Source: Sphingobium sp. 15-1 (GTDB taxonomy: Bacteria > Pseudomonadota > Alphaproteobacteria > Sphingomonadales > Sphingomonadaceae). Taken from it: a DNA stretch of 64,000 bases. Each line of letters starts with the position of its first letter. The first letter of the stretch is position 1. The stretch covers positions 2,584,001-2,648,000 of the forward strand of contig NZ_JABXJG010000001.1 in assembly GCF_013375535.1 (NCBI RefSeq), written 5' to 3'. The position numbers were made by a program, and so were the translations under genes. Of the stretch, positions 53,449 to 62,675 are shown in pieces. Under the pieces are notes generated by a model. The model saw nothing but the letters and a program-made list of their open reading frames with translations. It was not told the DNA's origin and ran no database searches.

Positions 53449-54195
53449 TCAGCGCCAATCCCCATTGATCGTCATCCAGGCGGTGGTCGCGGCGATGGCG
53501 GCGGTTTCGGCGCGCAGGATGCGGGGGCCGAGCGAGACCGCCACGGATTTGGGGTGGTCGCGGATTGATTCCCGTTCGGCGGGGTCGAAGCCGCCCTCGG
53601 GGCCGATCAGGAAAGCGGCTGGGCCGGGATGGGCCTTGAGCGTATCCGCCAGCGGTTCGCCGCCGGTTTCGTCCGCGAAGAAGAGCCAGCGATTGTCGGG
53701 CCAGTCCTTGAGCAGCGCGTCCAGCTTCATCATGGCGCCAAGCTCGGGAAGGGCGGTGCGGCCGCATTGTTCGGCCGCCTCGACCAGATGGGCGTGCAGG
53801 CGGTCGAGGTTGAGCTTGTCCACCACGGCGCGGCGGGTGAGCACGGGTTGCAGCCGCGCCACCCCCAATTCACAGGCCTTTTCCGCGATCAGGTCGATGC
53901 GGCCCTTCTTGATCGGGGCGCAGCAGAGCCAGAAATCGGGGACATGCTCGGGCGGCTTGGTTTGGCTGAGGACTTCCAGCACCAGGTCGCGCTTGCGGAT
54001 GTCGCGGGCCCTGGCCGCCCATTCGCCCGAGCGGCCGTCGAAGAGCAGCACGATGTCGTCCGGCTTCACCCGCATGACGCTGATCAGATAATGGGCCGGA
54101 TTGCCGTCTATGGGCACGGCGACGCCTTCGCCCAGTTGGGTCTCGACATAAAGGCGCGGGGCGCTTTGCGGCGGCCAGGCGGGGGTTGCGGTCAT
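53449..54195 (-). CDS. rsmE: 16S rRNA m3U1498 methyltransferase RsmE
   Basis: A 248-residue SPOUT methyltransferase. Segments DIVLLFDGRSGEWAARA, ACELGVARLQPVLTRRAVV, EAAEQCGRTALPEL, FLIGPEGGFDPAERE and SLGPRILRAETAAIAA are the family's landmarks, the last two forming the knot that binds S-adenosylmethionine. It methylates U1498 of 16S rRNA. It reads towards gshA. Confidence 0.95.
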   Translation of the reverse strand: MTATPAWPPQSAPRLYVETQLGEGVAVPIDGNPAHYLISVMRVKPDDIVLLFDGRSGEWAARARDIRKRDLVLEVLSQTKPPEHVPDFWLCCAPIKKGRIDLIAEKACELGVARLQPVLTRRAVVDKLNLDRLHAHLVEAAEQCGRTALPELGAMMKLDALLKDWPDNRWLFFADETGGEPLADTLKAHPGPAAFLIGPEGGFDPAERESIRDHPKSVAVSLGPRILRAETAAIAATTAWMTINGDWR

Positions 54196-54207
54196 TCGGT
54201 TTGAACT

Positions 54208-54286
54208 CCGTTCGGGCTGAGCTTGTCGAAGCCCTTTTCTTCTCTAAAGAACAAGTGGAGCCCTTCGACAAGCTCAGGGCGAACGG
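54208..54286. repeat. Dispersed inverted repeat beside the ubiA ribosome-binding site
   Basis: Arms CCGTTCGGGCTGAGCTTGTC (54208 onward) and the near complement ending at 54286 match at 22 of 24 positions around a loop of about 31 bases. The right end abuts GGAG and the ubiA GTG start. It fills the whole rsmE-ubiA divergent gap. Confidence 0.75.
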
Positions 54287-54293
54287 AGTAATT

Positions 54294-55196
54294 GTGGCAA
54301 GTAGCATCGTTCCCGATAGCGAAGCGCGTGGGCTGGTGGCGCGGTTGCCGGATGTTCCGCGTGCCTTGGCCTTGCTGGCGCGGTTCGACCGGCCGATCGG
54401 CTGGTGGCTGCTGTTCTGGCCGGGCGCCTGGGCAGTGGTGCTGGCGGGCGGGGCGCGGGCGCATTGGCCGCTGATCCTGTGGCTGCTGCTGGGCAGCATC
54501 GCGATGCGCGGTGCTGGCTGCGTGTTCAACGACATCGTCGACTGCGATCTCGACCGGCAGGTGGCGCGGACGGCTTCGCGGCCCTTGGCGAGCGGGGCGG
54601 TTTCGGTGAAGACCGCCTGGGTCTGGCTGGTGGCGCTTTGCCTGATGGGGCTGGTGGTGCTGTTGCAGCTTCATCTTCATGCGCAGGTCGTGGCGCTGGG
54701 GTCGCTGGCGCTGGTGGCGGCCTATCCCTTCATGAAGCGGATCACCGGCTGGCCGCAGATCTGGTTGGGGCTGGTCTTTTCCTGGGCGGCTCTGGTGGGG
54801 TGGAGCGAGGTGGCGGGGGCGCTGACCTTGCCGGGGATATTGCTCTATGCGGGCTGCATCTTCTGGGTGGTGGGCTATGACACCATCTATGCGTTGCAGG
54901 ACCGGGAGGATGATGCGTTGATCGGCATCGGGTCGAGCGCGCTCTCCATGGGGCGGCATGTGCGGGGCGGGGTGACGCTCTGCTATGCGCTGGCGCTGGC
55001 GCTTTGGGCGGGCGCGATCTGGCAGGTCCGGCCGCAGGGGCTGGCGTTGGCGGCGTTGCTGCCGATGGCGGCGCATCTGGGCTGGCAGGTGGCGACGTTG
55101 AAGGAGGACGGCATCGATCCCTTGGCGAAATTCCGCTCCAACCGCTTTGCCGGGCTGCTGATGTTCCTGGGCTGCCTGGTGGTGGGCAGCGCATGA
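54294..55196 (+). CDS. ubiA: 4-hydroxybenzoate polyprenyltransferase UbiA
   Basis: A 300-residue membrane prenyltransferase. Both aspartate-rich motifs are present: VFNDIVDCDLDRQVARTASRPLASG and GYDTIYALQDREDDALIG. About eight to nine helices follow the usual pattern. It prenylates 4-hydroxybenzoate in ubiquinone synthesis. The GTG at 54294 is chosen because GGAG lies six bases upstream and the family N-terminus starts shortly after; other starts lie inside the repeat. It overlaps the next gene by 4 bp. Confidence 0.94.
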   Translation: MASSIVPDSEARGLVARLPDVPRALALLARFDRPIGWWLLFWPGAWAVVLAGGARAHWPLILWLLLGSIAMRGAGCVFNDIVDCDLDRQVARTASRPLASGAVSVKTAWVWLVALCLMGLVVLLQLHLHAQVVALGSLALVAAYPFMKRITGWPQIWLGLVFSWAALVGWSEVAGALTLPGILLYAGCIFWVVGYDTIYALQDREDDALIGIGSSALSMGRHVRGGVTLCYALALALWAGAIWQVRPQGLALAALLPMAAHLGWQVATLKEDGIDPLAKFRSNRFAGLLMFLGCLVVGSA

Positions 55197-56647
55197 GCGG
55201 GCCGCGCGAGGGGGAGGATTGCTGGCGCATCGGCCGGGCGTCGAAGGCCAGCGTGATCGTCGATGCGGACGCCTATTTTCGCCATGCCCGCGCCGCGATG
55301 ATGAAGGCGAAGCGGCGGATCATGCTGATCGGCTGGGATTTCGACGCCGCGATCACGCTGATCCGGGAGGATGAGGCGGGCGATGGCGCGCCGACGGTAA
55401 TCGGGGATTTCATAAGCTGGCTGGTGGAGCGGACGCCGGAGCTGGAAATCTTCCTGCTGCGCTGGGACGTGGGAGCGATGAAGTCGATGGTGCGGCCCTC
55501 GAACCTGTTCACCACGGTCCGCTGGATGGCCAATTCGCGCATCACGGTGAAGCTGGACAGCCATCATCCGACCGCCGCCTCGCATCATCAGAAGATCGTG
55601 GTGATCGACGATTGCTTCGCCTTTTGCGGCGGGATCGACATGACGGCGGACCGGTGGGACACGCGGCATCATCGCGATGACGATCCGGGGCGGCGGCATC
55701 CGGACGGGTCGGCCTATGGGCCATGGCATGACGCGACGACGGCCTTGCAGGGGCGGGTGGCGGCGGCCCTGGGCGAACATGCGCGGAACCGGTGGCAGGG
55801 GGCGGGCGGCGAGGCGCTGGCGCCGGTGGAGGGCGTGGAGGATTGCTGGCCCGACGCCCTGCCGGTGCAGTTCGAGGATGTCGATGTCGCCATCTCCCGC
55901 TCTGCGCCGGAGATGGAGGATCAGGAGCCGCTGATCGAGATCGAGCGGCTCTATGTGAACCAGATCGCCTCGGCGCGGCGCACTATTTACGCCGAGAGCC
56001 AATATTTCGCGTCCCGCCGCATTGCCGAAGCGATTGCGGCGCGGCTGGGCGAGGAAGACGGGCCGGAGATCGTCATCGTCAACCCGGAGCAGGCCGATGG
56101 CTGGCTGGAGCAGCAGGCGATGGACACCGCCCGCGCCCGGCTGTTCGAGGCATTGAAGGCGCGGGACGCCCATGGGCGGCTGCGGCTTTATCACCCCTTC
56201 ACCGCGCGGGGGGAGCCGATCTATGTCCATGCCAAGATATTGATCGTCGACGGTCGGGTGTTGCGCGTCGGGTCGTCCAACATGAACAACCGCTCGATGC
56301 GGCTGGACACGGAATGCGACGTGACGATCGATGCGGCGCTGCCGGCCAATGCGGGGCGGGAGGAGGCGATCCGGGAGATTCGCGACGATCTGATCGCGGA
56401 GCATCTGGACCTGCCGGTCGAGCGGGTGGCGGCGGTGATTGCGGAGCGCGGGCTGATCGCGGCGATCGAGCAGTTGCGGGAGAAGGCGGGGCGGACTCTG
56501 CGGCCTTATGTCACGCCGGATCTGAACGAGGTGCAGGCCTGGTTGGCGGACAATGAGGTGCTTGATCCGGAAGGGCCGGGCGAGATGCTGGAGCCCATGG
56601 CGGAGCGGGGCTTGTTCCGGCGGATGCGGGGGTGGATGGAGGGGTGA
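55193..56647 (+). CDS. Phospholipase D-superfamily protein
   Basis: A 484-residue protein with two HKD motifs: ASHHQKIVVIDDCFAFCGGID (about residues 124-144) and YVHAKILIVDGRVLRVGSSNMNNRS (about residues 344-368), each followed by the GG/GS-N continuation. The pair forms one active site for phosphodiester transfer, in phospholipase D or cardiolipin-synthase-like enzymes. No membrane helix is obvious, which favours a soluble PLD. The start overlaps the ubiA stop (ATGA). Confidence 0.92.
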   Translation: MSGPREGEDCWRIGRASKASVIVDADAYFRHARAAMMKAKRRIMLIGWDFDAAITLIREDEAGDGAPTVIGDFISWLVERTPELEIFLLRWDVGAMKSMVRPSNLFTTVRWMANSRITVKLDSHHPTAASHHQKIVVIDDCFAFCGGIDMTADRWDTRHHRDDDPGRRHPDGSAYGPWHDATTALQGRVAAALGEHARNRWQGAGGEALAPVEGVEDCWPDALPVQFEDVDVAISRSAPEMEDQEPLIEIERLYVNQIASARRTIYAESQYFASRRIAEAIAARLGEEDGPEIVIVNPEQADGWLEQQAMDTARARLFEALKARDAHGRLRLYHPFTARGEPIYVHAKILIVDGRVLRVGSSNMNNRSMRLDTECDVTIDAALPANAGREEAIREIRDDLIAEHLDLPVERVAAVIAERGLIAAIEQLREKAGRTLRPYVTPDLNEVQAWLADNEVLDPEGPGEMLEPMAERGLFRRMRGWMEG

Positions 56648-56651
56648 GGCT

Positions 56652-56679
56652 CGTCATTCCCGCCTTCGCGGGAATGACG
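56652..56679. terminator. Bidirectional hairpin between convergent genes
   Basis: CGTCATTCCCGC and GCGGGAATGACG form a 12-bp stem around a short CTTC-type loop. It sits between the PLD stop and the smc stop. The same palindrome type is dispersed in many alphaproteobacterial genomes. Confidence 0.7.
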
Positions 56680-56697
56680 GTTACGAAATAGGGCTGG

Positions 56698-59600
56698 CTA
56701 TTCTGCTGCCAGCAAAGCCTCCGCGCCCCCGAGATTGACGGAGACGAGGCGGCTCACCCCCCGTTCCACCATCGTCACGCCGAACAGGCGGTGCATGCGC
56801 GCCATCGTCACTGCATTGTGGCTGACGATCAGGTAGCGCGTGTCGGTCTGCCCCACCATGGCGTCGAGCAGGTCGCAGAAGCGCTCCACATTGGCGTCGT
56901 CCAGCGGGGCGTCGACTTCGTCCAGCACGCAGATCGGGGCGGGGTTCGTCAGGAACAGGCCGAAGATCAGGGCGACGGCGGTCAGCGCCTGTTCGCCGCC
57001 TGACAGAAGCGTCAGGGCGGCGAGCTTTTTGCCCGGCGGCTGGGCCATGATCTCCAGCCCCGCTTCCAGCGGATCGTCACTCTCGATCAGTTCCAGATGC
57101 GCCTGGCCGCCGTTGAAGAGGGTGGTGAAGAGGCGGCGGAAATGGCCGTCCACCGCTTCGAACGCGGCGAGCAGGCGCTGGCGGCCCTCGCGGTTGAGGC
57201 TGCCGATCGAGCCGCGCAGGCGGTTGATGGCTTGGGTCAGTTCCTCGCTTTCGGCGCGGCTGGTGGCCTGGGTGGTTTCCAGCTCCTCCAGTTCCTGCGC
57301 AGCGACAAGGTTGACCGGGCCGATGCGCTCGCGTTCGGTGGAGAGGCGGTCATGTTCCGCCTGTTCGGTCTGGGCGATGCGGATGTCGGCGCTGGCGAAG
57401 CCCAGTTTTTCGGGCAGGACCGGCGGCGGGCATTCGAAGCGTTCGCCCGAGAGGCGGTTGGTTTCGACGCGCTTTTCATCGGCCGCTTCAGCGCGGGCGG
57501 CGGCGGTGGCGCGGGCTTCGCGGCACCCTGCGAGCGTTTCGCCCGCCTGGGAAGCACGCTGTTCGGCGGCGCGCAGGGCGGCTTCGGCTTGGGTTTCCTC
57601 GCGGCGGGCAGTGTCGGCGGCCTGGGTCAACGCGTCGCCCTGCTCGGCAAGGCTTGCGATGGTGGCCGCAAGGCTGTCCGGCTGGTCCGCGATTTCGGCG
57701 CGCTCCTGGGCGATGGCGTCGTTGCGGTCGACCATGGCGGCGATGCGCTTGGCCGCTTCGCCCGCGCGAGCGCGCCAGCCCTTGGCCTCCGCATCGGCGG
57801 CGGCCATGCGTTCGCGGTCGCTGGCCAGCGCCCGGTCGGCCAGCGCCTGATCGGCCTGCAACTGGCTAACGGCGAGGCGGGCCTTTTCGCTGGTTTGCTG
57901 GAGCGTGGCGACGAGGGTGTGGGTTTCCTCGCCGTCCGGCATGGCGGCGCGGTTGCTTTGCGCCTTGTCATATTCGGCCTGCGCAGCGTTGAGATCGGCG
58001 CGGGCTTCGGTGAGGCGTTCCTCTATGGCTTCGCGGCGGCCAGTCAGGCGTTCGAGCGCTGTGGCGGCCTCGTCGGCAGAGCGCAGGGCAGTGCGCAGGC
58101 GCTGGTCGGCGCTGGAGAGCTGCGTGCGACCGGTGGCGAGGGTCTGGGCGGCCTCGCGTTCCTGGGCGGCGGCGGAGTCCTGCGCGGCGCGGGCGGTTTC
58201 GACTTCGGCCTCGGCGGCGGGGCGGGCGGCGGCGATGGCTTCGAGGCGGTTGAGGCGGATCAGCCGCTCGGCGGCGGCCGCGCCCCCTTCCAGAGCGACA
58301 TAGCCGTCCCAGCGGCGAAGCTGGCCGTCCTTGGTGACGAGGCGCTGGCCGACCGCGAGGGGCTGGCCTTCGTCTTTGTCCGCGACCGCGACCTGAGCCA
58401 AGCGACGGGCGAGTTCGGGCGGGGCGGTGACATGGGCGGAGAGGGCGGTGCAGCCTTCGGGCAGCCTGGGGTCGCTGTCGAGCGCGGCGGCGCCTGCCCA
58501 GCGGCGCTTGCCCTCCGCTGCGATGGGCGCTTCCAGATCGTCGCCCAGCGCGGCGGCGAGGGCGCGTTCATAGCCGGGGGCGGCCTTCAACTGATCGAGG
58601 GCGCGGCTGCGGTTGTTGGCGCCGCTTTCGACGGCCCGTTTGAGGGCGGCAGCTTCGCTGTCCAGCGCGGCGAGTCCGGCACGGGCGGAGGCAAGCGCGG
58701 CTTCGGCGGTGGCGCGGGCTTCGGCGGCTTCGGCGCGGCTGGTTTCGGCGGTACGGATCGCGGCTTCGGCGGAGTCGCGGTCGACGCTGGCCTGCTGCTG
58801 GGTGGTCAGGGCTTCGGCGCGCTTGGCCTCCAGCGGCGCGGCGTCGGGCAGGGCGGCGGCTTCGGATTGGAGCCGTTGGGCTTCGCGACTGGCGCGCTCG
58901 AGGCGGCTGCGCGCCGCCGCGAGCGCGGCTTCGGCCACCCGCAATTCGGCCTGCTCGCCAGCCTGCTTCGCCATGGCCTTGGCGAGATCAAGTTCGGCGT
59001 CCCGCGCTGCATCCTCGGCGCGGGCGATTCGGCCGGCGAAATCGGGGCGCATCGCTTCGGTCTCGGTAATGCGCGCCTTTAGCGTGGCGATTTCGTCGGT
59101 AAGGCGGGCGATCGCCTCCGCCGCGTCATTGGCGAGCGTGCCTTCGCGTTCGCGGTCTTCCTCCAGCCGGGCGGCCTGCTGGGCGAGGTCGTGGAGGCGG
59201 CGGACCACGCCGTCGCGCTCGGTGCGGAGAGCCGTGAGCTTGTGGCCCGCCTCGCTGGCGGCGTCGCGGGCGGTCTGGGCGGCGGCGCGTTTCTGGGCAA
59301 GCGCCTCGACGGCGGCGTTGGCGTGGACGGCGGCGGCCTGCTGCGCTTCCTGTGCGGCGCTGACGGCGGTTTCGGCCTGCTTCGCTTCGGCGCGGGCAGC
59401 GTCGGCACTGGCGGCGGCCTCGCGCCAGCGGGCGAAGATGGTGCGGGCTTCGGCAATGCGGATCTGCTCCGACAGGCGGATATAGCGCTCCGCCGCCTTG
59501 GCCTGACGGCGCAGGCTGTTGGCGCGGGCGTCCATGTCGGAGAGGATTTCGTCCAGCCGCATCAGATTCGCTTCGGCGGCGCGCAGCTTTTGCTCGGCAT

Positions 59601-60141
59601 CCTTGCGGCGGACGTGCAGGCCGGAAATGCCCGCCGCTTCCTCCAGCATGGCGCGGCGTTCCTGCGGGCGTGCGGCGATGACGGCGGCGATGCGGCCCTG
59701 ACTGACCAGCGCAGGACTGTGCGGGCCGGTGGCGGCGTCCGCGAAGATCAGCGCCACATCCTTGGCACGGACGTCGCGGCCATTGGCGCGATAGGCGCTG
59801 CCCGCCCCGCGCTCGATCCGGCGGGTGACTTCCAGCTCGCCGTCGGCGGCGACCTCGACCGCGTTGAACAGCTCGCCCTGTTCCTGCACGGTCATCAGCG
59901 AGACTTCGGCAAAATCGCGCTGCGGGCGGGTGGAGGTGCCCGCGAAGATCACATCCTCCATGCCGCCGCCGCGCATCGACTTGGCGCTGGATTCGCCCAT
60001 GACCCAGCGGATCGCTTCAAGCAGATTCGACTTGCCGCAGCCGTTCGGCCCGACAATGCCGGTCAGGCCGGGTTCGATGCGCAACTCCGTCGGATCGACG
60101 AAGCTCTTGAAGCCGGAAAGTTTGAGGCGCTTTATCTGCAT
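56698..60141 (-). CDS. smc: Chromosome segregation protein SMC
   Basis: A 1,147-residue SMC. The N-terminal head has Walker A GPNGCGKSNLLEAIRWVMGE (about residues 32-39). Two long Ala/Glu/Arg-rich coiled coils flank a hinge around residues 510-650 (PGYERALAAALGDDLEAP region). The C-terminal head has the ABC signature LTLLSGGEQALTAVALIF and Walker B PICVLDEVDAPLDD. It forms the condensin ring that compacts and separates the chromosome. Its high-GC coiled coils produce long spurious open frames on the opposite strand. Confidence 0.97.
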   Translation of the reverse strand: MQIKRLKLSGFKSFVDPTELRIEPGLTGIVGPNGCGKSNLLEAIRWVMGESSAKSMRGGGMEDVIFAGTSTRPQRDFAEVSLMTVQEQGELFNAVEVAADGELEVTRRIERGAGSAYRANGRDVRAKDVALIFADAATGPHSPALVSQGRIAAVIAARPQERRAMLEEAAGISGLHVRRKDAEQKLRAAEANLMRLDEILSDMDARANSLRRQAKAAERYIRLSEQIRIAEARTIFARWREAAASADAARAEAKQAETAVSAAQEAQQAAAVHANAAVEALAQKRAAAQTARDAASEAGHKLTALRTERDGVVRRLHDLAQQAARLEEDREREGTLANDAAEAIARLTDEIATLKARITETEAMRPDFAGRIARAEDAARDAELDLAKAMAKQAGEQAELRVAEAALAAARSRLERASREAQRLQSEAAALPDAAPLEAKRAEALTTQQQASVDRDSAEAAIRTAETSRAEAAEARATAEAALASARAGLAALDSEAAALKRAVESGANNRSRALDQLKAAPGYERALAAALGDDLEAPIAAEGKRRWAGAAALDSDPRLPEGCTALSAHVTAPPELARRLAQVAVADKDEGQPLAVGQRLVTKDGQLRRWDGYVALEGGAAAAERLIRLNRLEAIAAARPAAEAEVETARAAQDSAAAQEREAAQTLATGRTQLSSADQRLRTALRSADEAATALERLTGRREAIEERLTEARADLNAAQAEYDKAQSNRAAMPDGEETHTLVATLQQTSEKARLAVSQLQADQALADRALASDRERMAAADAEAKGWRARAGEAAKRIAAMVDRNDAIAQERAEIADQPDSLAATIASLAEQGDALTQAADTARREETQAEAALRAAEQRASQAGETLAGCREARATAAARAEAADEKRVETNRLSGERFECPPPVLPEKLGFASADIRIAQTEQAEHDRLSTERERIGPVNLVAAQELEELETTQATSRAESEELTQAINRLRGSIGSLNREGRQRLLAAFEAVDGHFRRLFTTLFNGGQAHLELIESDDPLEAGLEIMAQPPGKKLAALTLLSGGEQALTAVALIFGLFLTNPAPICVLDEVDAPLDDANVERFCDLLDAMVGQTDTRYLIVSHNAVTMARMHRLFGVTMVERGVSRLVSVNLGGAEALLAAE

Positions 60142-60420
60142 GCGTGCCGGTAGGGGCAGCCGGAAGCCGCCCTGCGGCTGGCCCCTTGCGGGGCCAGCAT
60201 ATTTTTGTTGCCCGTGATTTCCGAGCCGCCGGATGTTGCCATCCGGCTTGAAATCACTTTAGCGGAAACCCGCATCGATGATGTCAGCCCCCTTTTACCC
60301 AATCCCAAATCCCTGACCTAGAGCGTTTTCCAAGCAGATAGAATCATCTGCTGACTCGGAAAACGCGGCAAAACAAAGGTCTAGAGCAGCCGATCCGATG
60401 CAATCGGGTCGGATTCTGCT
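60142..60420. repeat. Intergenic repeats upstream of smc and after the DsbA-like gene
   Basis: 60319-60368 is a second copy of the GAGC.TTTTC / GAAAA.GC hairpin frame seen at 41922, with a different inner stem. 60381-60424 is another hairpin, CTAGAGCAG with CTGCTCTAG at its ends, which overlaps the stop of the DsbA-like gene and probably ends its transcript. Confidence 0.6.
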
Positions 60421-61155
60421 CTAGAGTCCCGTTTCCTTGAGCTTGGTGCGCAGCGCCGGCCAGGCGGCGGTGTTTTCCACCATCACGCCGTTCAGGATGA
60501 AGGTCGGCGTGCCTTCGATCTTATATTGCTGATTGGCGTCTTCCACGCCCTTGGCCAGCTTTTCGGCGGCGGCGGTGTCGGCCAGGCATTGCTTGGCCTG
60601 ATCCTCCGCTATGCCGCGCTGCTTGGCGAAGTCGACCAGGCCGACGGCGGCGGCAAGCTGGCCGAAGCGCTGGGCCGGGGGCGCGCTCATCAGCGCCTTG
60701 TATTTTTCGTCGCCCAGCGCCTGCGCCTTTTCGAACATCGCGTTCTGGTTGGCGAAAAACTGTTCGGACAGGGGATAGAAGATGTCCTTGCCGCCGCAAC
60801 GGGCCAGCAGCGCCGTCGAAATGTCGATCGGGTCGCGCACATAATTGCGGAATTCGAAGCTCATCTTGCCGCTGTCGACAATCTGCTTGATCTCCTCCGC
60901 CGATTCAGCGGCGAAATCGCGGCAGTGCGAGCAGGTGTAGGAGCCATATTCGATCAGCTTCACCTTCGCATTGGGGTTGCCCATGACGAACTGGCCGTCG
61001 GGCGTCGCGGCGATGGTCTCCGACCATTTGGTGCCCGCCGGCGCGGCGACGGCGGCGACCGGTTCGGCTGAAGTTGCGCCGCCTTCATCCTTCTTGCCGC
61101 AGGCGGCGATGGTCAAGCTGAGAGCGATGAGGGCAAGTCCGGTAAGGGCTTTCAC
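60421..61155 (-). CDS. DsbA-like thiol:disulfide protein (lipoprotein form)
   Basis: A 244-residue thioredoxin-fold protein. The N-terminus is a lipoprotein signal (LSLTIAACGKK, cysteine near residue 19). The active-site motif is YTCSHC, with a CxxC of sequence C-S-H-C, then FAAESAEEIKQIVDSGKMSFEFRNYVRDP and, near the end, the cis-proline loop (IEGTPTFILNG). It resembles DsbA-family oxidoreductases of the Com1/27-kDa type in alphaproteobacteria. It is paralogous to the next gene upstream. Confidence 0.88.
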   Translation of the reverse strand: MKALTGLALIALSLTIAACGKKDEGGATSAEPVAAVAAPAGTKWSETIAATPDGQFVMGNPNAKVKLIEYGSYTCSHCRDFAAESAEEIKQIVDSGKMSFEFRNYVRDPIDISTALLARCGGKDIFYPLSEQFFANQNAMFEKAQALGDEKYKALMSAPPAQRFGQLAAAVGLVDFAKQRGIAEDQAKQCLADTAAAEKLAKGVEDANQQYKIEGTPTFILNGVMVENTAAWPALRTKLKETGL

Positions 61156-61199
61156 GGTATTTTGGCTCCGTTTGTCGGGCGTTATCGTGCACGTTTAGA

Positions 61200-61871
61200 T
61201 CAGGGCAGTGCCGCCTGCAACCGCGTCCAGTCGGACCCGTGGACCAGCGTGCCGTTCAGCGTGAAGGCGGGGGTGCCGGAAATCTGCACCTTGTTCCAGG
61301 CTTCGTCGGTCATGGCGAGGATGCGCTGCATCGATGCGGGGTCGTTGATGCAGGCGTCGAGCTGGGCAGGCTTGAAGCCGCGCTTGGCCATCAGGGCGTA
61401 AAGGCCGGTCTTTTGCCCGATGTCGCGCAGGGCGGCCTTTTGATCGGCGGGCTTGGCGGCGTCCTTTTCATAGGCCTGGAGCTTTTCCATCCAGGCGTCC
61501 TGATTGGCGAAAAGAGCCTCATGATTGCCGAAGAAGCGCCGGGGGCCGCCGCAGCGGGCGAGCAGGGCGGCGGTCAGGTCATATTTGTCGCGCACGGCGT
61601 TGCGGACTTCGACGCTCAGCTTGCCGGGCTTCACATAATTGGCGCGCAGGGGCTCGCTGGCCTCGCCCACGAAATGGGCGCAGTGGGAGCAGGTGTAGCT
61701 GACATATTCGACCAGCTTGTCCGGCGCGGCGGGATTGCCCAGCACATGGCCGCCGATGGGGGACAGCACGACCTGGCTCACCCAGTTGACAGCGGGGGCG
61801 GCCCATGCGGACAGAGATGCGCCCGCGGGGATGGCGAGCAGGGCGAGGAGAGCCAGGCGGAGTTTGGTCAT
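61200..61871 (-). CDS. DsbA-like thiol:disulfide protein (periplasmic form)
   Basis: A 223-residue paralogue of its downstream neighbour, with a standard signal peptide (LALLALLAIPAGASLSAWA) instead of a lipobox. The active site is again YTCSHC, and the cis-proline loop ISGTPAFTLNGTLV is kept. The two genes are 44 bp apart on one strand, a tandem duplication whose copies differ in location: one lipid-anchored, one soluble. Confidence 0.88.
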   Translation of the reverse strand: MTKLRLALLALLAIPAGASLSAWAAPAVNWVSQVVLSPIGGHVLGNPAAPDKLVEYVSYTCSHCAHFVGEASEPLRANYVKPGKLSVEVRNAVRDKYDLTAALLARCGGPRRFFGNHEALFANQDAWMEKLQAYEKDAAKPADQKAALRDIGQKTGLYALMAKRGFKPAQLDACINDPASMQRILAMTDEAWNKVQISGTPAFTLNGTLVHGSDWTRLQAALP

Positions 61872-61971
61872 GCGGTGGTCCAGTGATGCGCCGCCCCTGT
61901 CACGGCCTTTGAATGTTTCAGGCTGTGTGGGGGATTTGGCCTGAAATGGTCAAGAGCGGACATTTCCTTAC

Positions 61972-62062
61972 CGTCACCCCGGGCTTGACCCAGGGGCCCG
62001 CTGCCTTGGGCTGGGCGGGGCTTCAAAGAAAAGCGGAACCCCGGGTCAAGCCCGGGGTGACG
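61972..62062. repeat. Dispersed inverted repeat (GTCACCCCGGGCTTGACCC type)
   Basis: Arms CGTCACCCCGGGCTTGACCC (from 61972) and GGGTCAAGCCCGGGGTGACG (to 62062) are perfect complements around a 51-bp interior. It lies between the DUF721 stop and the DsbA-like start, on the path of that transcript. Confidence 0.7.
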
Positions 62063-62106
62063 AAGGTGGGGATGGCTGGAATTCAACCATTTTTTCCTAA
62101 GCTATG

Positions 62107-62649
62107 CTAACTGATCTTGGGCAAACCACCGCTATTGGCAAGCCCCTGCGCCAGCGATTCCAGCACCGCCCGCAATTCCGGATCGCCAATGTCGCGCAGG
62201 GAATCGCCCAGCTCGACCGGAATCGGCTTCAGGTTGCGCGGCGGGGGCCGGCGTTCCGGTTCCCTGGGCTGGATCATGCCCTGCTTCATCGCGACCTTGG
62301 CGACGGCGGCATAGCCGAAGAAGCGGTTCACCCGGTCGATGATGTCGGGCAACACATGCTGGATCATCGGCGCATGGCCGCTCATGACGGTGAGCTGCAA
62401 TGTGCCGCCCGCCTTCTTGCCTGCCGGAAAGCGGATCGATTCGGGTTCGCTGATGGCGGCATAATGGGCGCCGACAATCTCCGCCCAGCGGGTGACGATG
62501 CTGGACTGGACGAAGCCGAATTTGCGGAAGGCGGCGGCGCCGATGGCGGGCATCAGGTCCGCGATCCGGCGCGGCGCGCCGACGCGTGGGCGTTCCTGGT
62601 CCCGCTCCTTGCGGCTTTTCATTTTAGGGGGCGCGGGGCGTTCCGTCAT
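62107..62649 (-). CDS. DUF721 (DciA-like) protein
   Basis: A 180-residue protein. The DUF721 core is RIADLMPAIGAAAFRKFGFVQSSIVTRWAEIVGAHYAAISEPESIRFP, then LQLTVMSGHAPMIQHVLPDIIDRVNRFFGYAAVAKV. DUF721/DciA proteins assist loading of the DnaB helicase in bacteria lacking DnaC. A proline-rich tail follows. It is divergent from mutY with only 26 bp between starts. Confidence 0.85.
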   Translation of the reverse strand: MTERPAPPKMKSRKERDQERPRVGAPRRIADLMPAIGAAAFRKFGFVQSSIVTRWAEIVGAHYAAISEPESIRFPAGKKAGGTLQLTVMSGHAPMIQHVLPDIIDRVNRFFGYAAVAKVAMKQGMIQPREPERRPPPRNLKPIPVELGDSLRDIGDPELRAVLESLAQGLANSGGLPKIS

Positions 62650-62675
62650 GGCTCTCTTAATGGCATAGGGGCGGC

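Noticed and set aside
57097..59082. 661-residue glycine-rich frame antisense to smc
   Set aside because: Low-complexity mirror of the Ala/Glu/Arg-rich coiled coils; no start signal or domain.
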